Source of the DNA: Phallusia fumigata
Lineage: Eukaryota > Chordata > Ascidiacea > Phlebobranchia > Ascidiidae
Direction: 5' to 3'
Length of the DNA: 26,758 nt
Assembly (NCBI GenBank): GCA_008931825.1
Contig: QXVZ01023251.1
Coordinates: 1-26,758 of the forward strand
Part shown: positions 9,901 to 15,356 of the stretch, piece after piece
Layout of the letters: every line of letters starts with the position of its first letter
Position numbering within the stretch: position 1 is the stretch's first letter
Position numbers and translations under genes: made by a program
The notes under the pieces: model-generated
Database searches by the model: none
Told to the model about the DNA's origin: nothing
The model's input: only the letters and a program-made list of their open reading frames with translations

Positions 9901-11497
9901 AGTTGAAAAAAGTCACGTCATAATTACGTCACCTGTTTCATTGTGACGTAGATCGTCCGATGCAGTTGAACGAGGCCAGGTTCGAGATGTACGACAGGTG
10001 CGGATACGTTTTGCAGCCGAGGTGCCTGAGGGAGCGAGACGCTTATCATCCATATGAGAAGACCAACATGAACGAATCCGATCCTCTTGTTATTAACATG
10101 GAGGTGAGAACTTGGTGATGAAACGTTTTTTGGTCCCATCGGGAAGATGATGCATTATATGCGCTTGCAGCTACCTCATTTTGATCATAAAAAAGGATCA
10201 TTTTAACGAATCTTGACACCGACCCCTGGTTTACAAGACTGAACTATTCCGGGTTACAAATGGGGCCTGCAGATGGACCACAATGCTCTAACTAACAGTT
10301 TTATTCCAATAAATGCAAAACGTATTTTTATTGTGACGTAACACTATGATTATGACGTCAGGTCGTCGGAGCCCGCCACCTCCCCAAGTCAGGAAGGGGT
10401 CTCACCTGTCCGTTCGTCGAAGTCGAAATTATCGGATGTGAGTTTGATGACGATAAAATGAAGACACCCAAGAAAGGTGACTAAGTCATATGTGTTTATG
10501 TAACATAGCTGGTAGAATCGCTAGCTAGCCTATCTTTGTACATTTTTGTTAGTTATGTGCCGTAAAATATGAATAGATATGTTTTATTTTCTTGCAAATA
10601 TGCGTATTTACTTCGTCACCACGCAGAAATATGTTTTGTTGCATACACTTTAATGTGTATGTGAATAAATAAGTTTCTAAATTTTGTATTGTGACTCATC
10701 AAAATTTGGGTTTCATCGTTTGCACATCTCTAGATTGAGGTAACTTTGACCATCTCTGATACATTCAGATTTTCAATACCCAGTACGACTGCTTCAAATG
10801 TACACATTCGGCATCGCAACTTCTTTAAAAAAAATCTAATGTGATAAAAAAACTTAAAATAAATTAGTGAAAAACATTGTGGAATTCGTTTTACCAGACG
10901 ACAACGGCTTGAACCCGTACTGGGACGAAAACACAGCGTTCGATTTCGACGTACACTGTCCAGACACTGCCTTTGCCCGCTTCACTGTGTACGACCAGGA
11001 CATGTTCGGTGACCCCAACGAGATTGCCATGGCAACCATCCCTGTGACGTGTATGAAGCCAGGTAATGTCCGCGTTTATGTTTTCTGTTGGTATGCATGA
11101 TGATCCATAGGCTCTCAAAACGAAAATTTAAATAACAACAGCAATATTTATTGTAATTCATCACCTAGAAGTTTCGTTCTTCGATAGTTCGTGCAATGCG
11201 AAATATATAAATGGTTTTTTTTGTGGCTTTTGGGTAAATTTACCAATTTTTTATCTGTAATTTGAATGTTTTTAATTCTTAAAAGTAAAAAGAGGATATC
11301 CTAGGTGTATTTGCAGTGCTGTGAAAATGTAGATGTAATTACTGTGCAACCAAATAACATCGATTCAGTTGTCTGAAAACGGAACATTATGTTTTTCGTG
11401 CTTTTCAGGACTTCGTTCCGTACCGCTGAAGAATCAGTACAGTGAAGACATTCATCTCGCTGCCTTGCTGGTCAATGTCGATATAAGGAGTGCCCGG
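799..11497 (+). CDS. PLCG: Phospholipase C gamma (phosphoinositide phosphodiesterase), 3' two thirds of the gene, 16 exons
   Basis: Hydrolyses PIP2 to IP3 and diacylglycerol downstream of tyrosine kinases at the plasma membrane (family knowledge). Exons: 799-936, 1917-2080, 2634-2840, 3635-3766, 4273-4450, 5209-5378, 6603-6708, 7155-7221, 7955-8106, 8373-8499, 8917-9038, 9468-9555, 9952-10103, 10362-10476, 10868-11062, 11409-11497. All introns are GT..AG and all phases join, giving 734 stop-free codons. Domain order is split-PH N half, two SH2 (FLVRDS, FLVRKC), SH3 (ALYDY ... WFPSNYVEE), split-PH C half, Y box ([10 protein letters not shown] ... [15 protein letters not shown]) and C2. An SH2-SH2-SH3 insert inside a split PH is unique to PLC gamma. 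The N-terminal PH, EF hands and X box with the catalytic histidines are upstream of the window. The stop codon is not placed: a read-through of the last donor stops after four codons, and a short exon from about 11677 is another option. Which vertebrate paralogue it matches is not decided; an invertebrate pro-orthologue is likely. Confidence 0.95.
1083..1224 (+). mobile_element. hAT-type MITE, family C copy 1
   Basis: GTACC-rich block with imperfect terminal inverted repeats: gcagtacggtacg at left, and cgtaccttactgccatcc at right. It shares its body (cgttacgtattgag, then gtaccacgtacct-like) with copies at 16106-16237, 23084-23201 and 23588-23694. Confidence 0.75.
1225..1916. other. Remainder of PLCG intron, no gene seen
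   Basis: Short open frames here show no family motif. It contains one TGACGTCA at 1707-1714 and an aac-rich stretch just before the acceptor. No structured repeat was recognised. Confidence 0.6.
1917..2080 (+). CDS. PLCG: PLCG exon: N-SH2, first part
   Basis: Encodes [20 protein letters not shown] followed by [19 protein letters not shown]. It begins with the SH2 signature W-Y/F-H-G and contains the phosphotyrosine-binding Arg in FLVRDS. Acceptor ttgcag, donor gtgagt; it ends two bases into a codon completed by the next exon. Confidence 0.93.
2447..2620 (+). repeat. Fragment of dispersed repeat family F
   Basis: Shares gcacaataattccgtttc, then ttatcgctgg, then a ccaacca...aaagtttgag-like segment, in the same order as the two longer copies at 5470-6258 in a later intron of the same gene. 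Confidence 0.6.
2634..2840 (+). CDS. PLCG: PLCG exon: N-SH2, second part, and inter-SH2 linker
   Basis: Encodes [10 protein letters not shown], then [20 protein letters not shown] and [12 protein letters not shown]. The K-H-C-R-I strand and the 'FDSLY.LI.HY' helix are standard for PLC gamma N-SH2, and PVPxxNAHExKE is the typical linker into C-SH2. The first base completes a Met codon; the last two bases begin the Glu of EWYH. Confidence 0.93.
2939..3120 (+). mobile_element. hAT-like MITE, family D copy 1
   Basis: Terminal inverted repeats cggtggttcc (2939-2948) and ggaaccactg (3111-3120). The interior (attttggaacttt...ttcctcccctac) is shared with 22209-22370. Flanking octamers gtattgac and gtataagc agree at only five of eight bases, so a target duplication is decayed or absent. 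Confidence 0.7.
3121..3634. other. Remainder of PLCG intron, nothing recognised
   Basis: AT-rich intron sequence ahead of the C-SH2 exon. No coding motif, clear inverted repeat or RNA-like fold was seen by eye. Confidence 0.5.
3635..3766 (+). CDS. PLCG: PLCG exon: C-SH2, first part
   Basis: Encodes [20 protein letters not shown] and then [10 protein letters not shown] ... NYYAISFR. The second SH2 begins with W-Y-H, and FLVRK carries the phosphotyrosine-contacting Arg. LMR(I/V)PRD is very characteristic of PLC gamma C-SH2. Acceptor aattccag, donor gtaaat. Confidence 0.93.
3924..4013 (+). repeat. Tandem repeat, 3 x 30 bp
   Basis: Three exact-length units starting at 3924, 3954 and 3984, each beginning gtcttaaagatgttg. 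Units 1 and 3 are identical; the middle unit differs by two G-to-A changes. It lies in the intron between the two C-SH2 exons. Confidence 0.95.
4273..4450 (+). CDS. PLCG: PLCG exon: C-SH2, second part
   Basis: Encodes [20 protein letters not shown], then an FETL helix and [15 protein letters not shown]. (E/T)[12 protein letters not shown] is nearly invariant in PLC gamma. It ends in phase 0 at LEQ before gttcgt. Confidence 0.94.
4451..5208. other. PLCG intron, no gene seen
   Basis: Contains an oligo-T run near 4830 and a possible decayed transposon end near 5090-5130. The frame open from the upstream exon ends at 4531 and is intron read-through. Confidence 0.5.
5209..5378 (+). CDS. PLCG: PLCG exon: C-SH2/SH3 linker with regulatory Tyr, SH3 first half
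   Basis: Begins [18 protein letters not shown], the linker that in human PLCG1 carries Tyr771, Tyr775 and Tyr783. The Tyr codons are at 5221-5223 and 5248-5250. The SH3 then starts with [17 protein letters not shown] (ALYDY motif). It ends in the first Trp of the SH3 WW pair, split across the intron. Confidence 0.92.
5470..6258 (+). repeat. Two diverged, head-to-tail copies of repeat family F
   Basis: Copy 1 (about 5470-5835) and copy 2 (about 5836-6258) share ordered blocks: atcaatt/accaataa-atttaac..., tatcgctgg, accaacttttnc, ctgctggaaaatca/ctgctgtgaaaatca, gctaaaa(g/c)ttgcgt, and ggttgct(a/g)(a/t)tat(t/c)gatgg. A third partial copy is at 2447-2620. Internal 'actctcaacca...cctttctgcggcac' resembles hAT-type ends, suggesting a non-autonomous transposon. 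Boundaries are by eye. Confidence 0.65.
6262..6437 (+). mobile_element. hAT-like MITE, group E
   Basis: Left end cggtgattccgaaccttttt resembles, in reverse complement, the right end of the element at 12180-12333. The right end (aaaaaacccctggtg) is a weak inverted partner. No clean target duplication was found. Confidence 0.45.
6603..6708 (+). CDS. PLCG: PLCG exon: SH3, second half
   Basis: Completes the SH3 with [20 protein letters not shown] (first W split over the intron). WxGxYGG and the ligand-binding Pro and Tyr of FPSNYVEE are present. It runs into an acidic linker and ends in phase 0 before gtaaga. Confidence 0.93.
6746..6775 (+). mobile_element. hAT-like transposon end
   Basis: aagaaggggtggggaacagg followed by cggcccgc resembles the common hAT terminus (gggg-t-gg-aac ... 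cggcccgc). A similar sequence in inverted orientation ends near 7620. Whether these are the two ends of one element or two separate relics is undecided. Confidence 0.4.
7155..7221 (+). CDS. PLCG: PLCG exon: split PH C half, first strand (67 bp)
   Basis: Small exon reading [20 protein letters not shown] then KI. It aligns by pattern with the vertebrate stretch LGxLxxGxxDxxxCxI that opens the C half of the split PH. Acceptor tttttag, donor gtgagt. Conservation is modest, but phase fits both neighbours. Confidence 0.82.
7222..7954. other. PLCG intron with a hAT-like end and a possible tRNA-like relic
   Basis: Reverse complement of 7588-7620 reads aagaagggtcagcaacctga then ggcacgcg, a hAT-type terminus. 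Near 7270-7300 and 7364-7372 there are B-box-like strings (ggttcgaac), but no convincing A box, so no SINE is called. One TGACGTCA lies at 7433-7440. Confidence 0.4.
7955..8106 (+). CDS. PLCG: PLCG exon: split PH, C-terminal half
   Basis: Encodes [20 protein letters not shown] then [11 protein letters not shown]. The final PH helix, with its conserved Trp, is clear: (A/S)xSxEDLxDW. It ends in phase 0 at ATE before gtacgc. Confidence 0.9.
8373..8499 (+). CDS. PLCG: PLCG exon: linker and start of catalytic Y box
   Basis: A basic helix ([19 protein letters not shown]) leads into [12 protein letters not shown], the start of the PLC Y half-barrel. The acceptor is unusual: the octamer TGACGTCA runs directly into the terminal cag. 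Donor gtaagt. Confidence 0.93.
8917..9038 (+). CDS. PLCG: PLCG exon: Y box, MSSFPE to RIYPK
   Basis: Encodes [20 protein letters not shown] then [19 protein letters not shown] and N.R.(L/F)SRIYPK are core PLC Y-box motifs of the TIM barrel. The 3' splice site is again built from TGACGTCA followed by cacag. Confidence 0.94.
9468..9555 (+). CDS. PLCG: PLCG exon: Y box, DSSNY to NFQT
   Basis: Encodes [20 protein letters not shown] then [15 protein letters not shown]...W..G.Q.V.LNFQT is the most conserved PLC Y-box block and contributes to PIP2 binding. Acceptor acgttcag, donor gtaaaa. Confidence 0.95.
9952..10103 (+). CDS. PLCG: PLCG exon: end of Y box and linker to C2
   Basis: Encodes [20 protein letters not shown] then LQPRCLRER. 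(M/L)xLNxAxF....CGYVL(Q/K)P closes the catalytic barrel in all PLCs. The acceptor reads tgacgtag, a variant of the octamer seen at neighbouring introns. Donor gtgaga. Confidence 0.94.
10362..10476 (+). CDS. PLCG: PLCG exon: C2 domain, first strands
   Basis: Encodes [20 protein letters not shown] and then [11 protein letters not shown]. (V/L)GARHLPK.GRG..CPFVE(V/I)E is the opening of the PLC gamma C2 domain. The acceptor overlaps TGACGTCA exactly (its terminal A is the splice-site A). Donor gtgact is weak but in phase. Confidence 0.93.
10477..10867. other. PLCG intron, nothing recognised
   Basis: AT-rich intron between the two main C2 exons. No repeat or gene was identified. The acceptor (aaattag) is weak, with little pyrimidine tract, but is fixed by homology of the following exon. 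Confidence 0.5.
10868..11062 (+). CDS. PLCG: PLCG exon: C2 domain core
   Basis: Encodes [20 protein letters not shown], then [26 protein letters not shown], the FLRF.VY(D/E).DMF block and A.A(T)(I/F)PV are diagnostic of PLC C2. The first two bases complete a Val codon from the previous exon; donor gtaatg. Confidence 0.95.
11063..11408. other. PLCG intron, nothing recognised
   Basis: Ordinary AT-rich intron before the last recognised C2 exon. No repeat, gene or structured element was seen. Confidence 0.5.
11409..11497 (+). CDS. PLCG: PLCG exon: end of C2 domain
   Basis: Encodes [20 protein letters not shown] then [12 protein letters not shown](A/S)VPLKN.YSED..LA.LL is the last C2 strand pair. 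It ends in phase 0 before gtacgt. If that donor is not used, the frame reads four more codons and stops, so this could also be the terminal coding exon. Confidence 0.92.
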
Positions 11498-12037
11498 GTA
11501 CGTTTAACATAACGATACTATTTCCCAAGGGGTCTCCTGTGGGGGGAGGGGGTTAAGGCTTTACAACCACGCTTCAAAAAGCGCAAGCCCCAAAATTGAT
11601 TCTTAAGTTAAAAAACGCGATAATAAGTAAATAGTTGTACATTTAACATGAATCAAAATTTTGATAGTTTTTGTTAGATATGTACTGGCCCGAATAGTTG
11701 ACAATACTCATGACATTTTTAGTGAATCACATCGCTTTCAAAGACTATTTGGACAAACATATTTATGATAACAATTATGACCAGATTTGTGTTTACTGTT
11801 TAAAAAAACATACCAAACGTTACGAAACGCTTTCATTTGATTTGTAAGCTGCAGACAGTGCACACTGTTTTGACCTGTAAGGTCTTATCAGTGCAGCTGG
11901 TGACAGGACATTATCCGTTTAGGCTAGCGTAGCCAGATTACGGCACTCCAGTTTGTTGTGAGTAACAGGCTGAAAAGCCATGCCCCACGTCATCTGTCCA
12001 ATGCCACAACTGGGCATAAACTACAGAGAAACTGGAT
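11498..12037. other. Region after the last recognised PLCG exon; tail exon unresolved
   Basis: The donor gtacgt at 11498 implies a further exon. One candidate acceptor is tttttgttag ending at 11676; from 11677 the phase-0 frame gives seven codons and a stop. Another tract ending about 11721 would stop at once. No AATAAA lies nearby; the nearest clear one is around 12253. Nothing resembling the longer vertebrate PLCG tail was recognised. Confidence 0.35.
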
Positions 12038-12122
12038 CCACAATGGCCAAACAACTGCTTGGGATCCAAAGGGATGTTGGCTCAGTGTTACTTTATCAAT
12101 AGAAGTTGCTTGGCCATTGTNG
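12038..12122. repeat. Inverted repeat (19-nt arms) around an N
   Basis: Arm 12038-12056 (ccacaatggccaaacaact) is the reverse complement of 12104-12122 (agttgcttggccattgtng) except for one mismatch and the N at 12121. The complement predicts G for the N. The loop is 47 nt. Confidence 0.8.
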
Positions 12123-12179
12123 TGTTTTGCGCCGAACAGGGAAACGAGCAACACATATTAAGCACACACCAGTCTATTT

Positions 12180-12333
12180 TAGGGGTTCTTAACAGGGTTA
12201 CGGGATTTGTTCCTAGGGAGTACGAGGATAATTTGTCATTTGAACATGAGAACAATAAATTCTGAAGGTGGTAAGGGAACTGGTTGGTAATTTCAAAAGG
12301 GTGCCCGCATGAAAAAAGGTTCGGAATCGCTGG
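12180..12333 (+). mobile_element. hAT-like MITE, group E
   Basis: Left end taggggttcttaac and right end (reverse complement ccagcgattccgaacc) form a degenerate inverted pair of the type common in hAT MITEs. The right end matches the left end of the element at 6262. Confidence 0.45.
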
Positions 12334-12484
12334 TCTGTTCTCGTGTCTACCATAGACCTGGGATGGTTATAGAAGTTTTGGCTCGGTTCGATAATTTAGA
12401 TCTTGCTCGGTTTACATGTTTTACCAAATCAATAAACATACGTAGGCATACACGTATGATGAGTGGCTTAATTGAAAACAGAGC

Positions 12485-12510
12485 TGACAAGTTCTCTGGC
12501 AGTTATGTTT
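12485..12510 (-). mobile_element. Solo terminal repeat of MITE family B
   Basis: tgacaagttctctggcagttatgttt matches, over about 20 bases, the terminal repeat of the family B elements at 15695-15843 and 20405-20620. No opposite end was found nearby, so it is a truncated relic. Confidence 0.6.
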
Positions 12511-12634
12511 ATAATTATCAAACATACCGTTTGTAATTTTTCAATTCCTCCGAAACAACTTCGAAATTTTGTGGACGACGTTGTTCGAATTTCTATTGTA
12601 TGGCTCCAAATTTAACCGCCATCAAGTTAACAAT

Positions 12635-12814
12635 GTTCTAGTTTTACATTTTAAATATGTTTATGTAATAAAACAGATACAAGCCAGTACTTGTTTGTGA
12701 AACGTTTTCTACGTTTGATGACAGCAGCGTTTGTCGAAACGTAGAAAACGTTTTACACACAAGTACTGGCTTGTATCGTCATGTTGAGAATATTTAAAAC
12801 CGTGAATTGTGTGC
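12635..12814. mobile_element. Palindromic MITE, family A copy 2
   Basis: Near-perfect inverted arms 12676-12716 and 12737-12777 (about 41 nt, two mismatches) start with gatacaagccagtacttgt. The loop contains tgatgacagcagcg and leads into ttgtcgaaacg. The right TIR continues to about 12814 (atttaaaaccgtgaattgtg). Best-preserved hairpin of the family in the window. Confidence 0.85.
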
Positions 12815-15069
12815 CAAAAATGTATTTTTTGGATGCGTGGGTTGTGATGTGACCTTTGCAAACCTGTTTAAATTGGATAGGGTCCGAGTGGCCTCCTGTT
12901 GAACTTGTGATTATATCTGACTGCCTCCGGCTCCCACTACCTGCAAATTAAAGGTAACGTGAGAAGCATTTTGTAAAACGCCCTCATCTTGTACCACCCG
13001 CCACCTGCTTGCTCGTCAGCGAGTTTAAAGAAATACCTGGTGAATTATTATCACATTGATAAAAGTCTGATTAATCATTTCGTGTTAATTAAAAAAAGTG
13101 ATGCGTGTATTTGGAAATGGGAAACAATCACCTATTTCCAAAAAGCCTTTTCAGAGTCTAATATAATCGAACCAAGGTGCGTTTTCCTTTGAATTTCTTC
13201 TTGGAAAAGAAATTTGATCTGTTGTGACCTTCTACCGGGTACAAGTCAATTTGCGACAAAATTAAAGTCGTTCTCAATTTTGTCCAGTTAGTGGTCGATC
13301 CTAGCACAGAAAATCCCCATGCAAATGGGAACACATTCATCTTACTTACGTGGATGATTGCTAAGAAACAAAGAAAGAACTTTATACCACATTTTTTATT
13401 TATTCCACTTTTTCAGTGCAATAAATCAAATTATTGTAGTCCACTAAAAGTGACAGGAGCATTTGTTTGCCTTCGTCGCAATGACGCATCTGTGACGTAG
13501 GCAAACAGCAAAACAAACACCGGATGAAAAACTTGGCAAATAACTCCACGAAGGTGCAACACTTGCTGAGAGGACTGCTAAATTAGAACCACGTGTTTAT
13601 TTTAACAGCTACTTGTGTGTACGGGTCGAAGGGACAATTCTAAACAAACGCTTTTTGTGTCGTGTGACCGGATTAGCACGTTGCCTAGTAAACACTGAGA
13701 GGGGTCAGCGTTTTTTCTGCACTCTATCCCCCTTGTTATATCATTATCGAGTGAATATGTAATTTCATACACTTTTCGTGCAGCAAGCCTTTTATCAAGT
13801 TTATCGAAATGCAGGTTAAACCGAAGTTTCGCGTTTTGACTCACTCAGTTAACCCATCGTTTATGCAACAGAAAGTTCAACGGAAGTTCCATATAAATGA
13901 AGTTTTCGAAATAAAGTCTTTTGTTGCAAAACCTTTGACATAGTTAACCAAAAAATAAAATTTAAAAAAATATTAAATTTTTAAATATTTTCGAAAATAA
14001 ATCCTAAAAAATCAATATGACAGATCAACAATCAAAAATCTTATGATACATTGCTCATGTCATTTACAGCTACAGTTAAAAATGTTCGCCGTAAAAAACA
14101 AACCCATTTGAAAACCATATCCACCGAATTTGCTGCGAAAATGATTGATTACCGACAGACAGACAGGCGCATGGTTTAGTTTAGTTTGTTTATCACATAT
14201 GACATGTTTATTCACTTGACAACGTGCGTCTTGTCCAGTTATTCCCCTAGTGTACTGTGACAAGTATTAGAGGTTTACGAGCATGGATTAGGGCTCATAA
14301 TAGGGGCGTGTTCGTTGCTTGCAGTCCTTTGCGCCCTTTTTCCCCTCAAGGAAAATTCGGCGGGACGTTTTTTGCGTTGCATTGGCGGCGGTTTGCTGCG
14401 AAGTTTCGATGGAAGGCTGTTGGAAACTTTGGTGTCAAATTCAAGACAGATTTTATAGCTAAGGAAAAACAGTAAGCAAAAGGTTATGTGTTTGTGATTT
14501 GTGAAAAAATCACGATTTGTTGCAAGCAAATTATGTTTAAAAGTGAGAAAATAGTTCGTTCTAAGAAGTCAGTAGCACACAATAACAACTTAAAGTTTAA
14601 TGGAATTGCTTGAATTTTATTGACAAAACACAGAGAAGCTCCTGCATGCATGCAAAACAGTACCACAAGAGAAAGTTTTTGGGAGCAGATCGATACAATT
14701 GTCTACGCTTTATCACTTTACTAAAGGTTGTTTTAAAGACACTGCAAAAAAAACATTTGACCAAAGAATTTTATGTGCGAAAATGTATTTTAAGTTTTAC
14801 GAAAAATATAATCTATGGTTAGATTCGTTAGTGGAAGTAAGACGAAACAGGCAGATATTCAAGTGACAAAATTACAAAACGCCAAACCTGATGCAGACTT
14901 ATAGACACGCCGCTATAAAGTTTGTAAACAATGCAAACGTTCACTACTGTTGTGAAAAACTATGCATTAGTGATCAAAGACATGCGCCTCATTCTTTTGT
15001 GCGAGCGATAGATTCATTGTTTTCTGGTAATTTTATCGATTCCGGGGCCACTACCCAAAATTGTGTCTG
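12815..15069. other. Intergenic spacer, no gene recognised
   Basis: Short frames on both strands lack recognisable domains. A very AT-rich stretch lies at about 13950-14010 and a more GC-rich patch at about 14285-14430. The promoter of the downstream gene may lie in the 3' part, but no convincing TATA box near its start was seen. Confidence 0.5.
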
Positions 15070-15070
15070 G

Positions 15071-15108
<38 letters not shown>
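15070..15108 (+). repeat. GTT trinucleotide microsatellite, 13 units
   Basis: Uninterrupted gtt repeated thirteen times, about 180 bp upstream of the next gene's start codon. The leucine-run and asparagine-run frames across it are artefacts of the repeat. Confidence 0.97.
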
Positions 15109-15289
15109 AAAAACTTGTTTGTATTTTTTTGATTCTTTCTTGCTCTTATGTTTAAAAAATGTTTTTTTCGTCGCATAGCAAATAAGGATGTGATTGCCTA
15201 AACATTGTATTTCATCAAACATTCAATCTTATTTTGGAAATATCAAGCACTGAAGTTTGGAAATTTACAGCGACATAATCATAAGAACG

Positions 15290-15356
15290 ATGAAGTTTCA
15301 TGGAATTCTATCTTTGATGCTTGCAGCAATTTTTCATCTGTCATGCGGTTTGAGAG
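15290..15356 (+). CDS. ZP-mosaic exon 1: start codon and signal peptide
   Basis: Encodes MKFHGILSLMLAAIFHLSCG then LR. One Lys, a hydrophobic core and a small-residue cleavage region make a typical secretory signal. The ATG follows a ttacag-like acceptor at 15270, which could be a trans-splice site (ascidians add a spliced leader). Donor gtgaac. Confidence 0.85.

Larger units (their letters stand above)
8219..10360. promoter_or_regulatory. Cluster of ten TGACGTCA octamers in PLCG introns
   Basis: Exact copies start at 8219, 8362, 8552, 8654, 8904, 9581, 9643, 9699, 9832 and 10353. All lie outside exons, and near-matches (tgacgta, cacgtcat) add more. The octamer is the palindromic CREB/ATF site. 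The cluster could be an intronic enhancer, or it could reflect a genome-wide intron motif; three of the ten copies sit in 3' splice sites. The sites are seen directly; a regulatory function is inferred. Confidence 0.5.

Noticed and set aside
14257-14529. Overlapping frames on both strands in a GC-richer patch
   Set aside because: No domain, splice context or start context supports coding. Composition alone keeps the frames open.
14891-15222. Frames with leucine or asparagine runs
   Set aside because: Produced by the GTT microsatellite.
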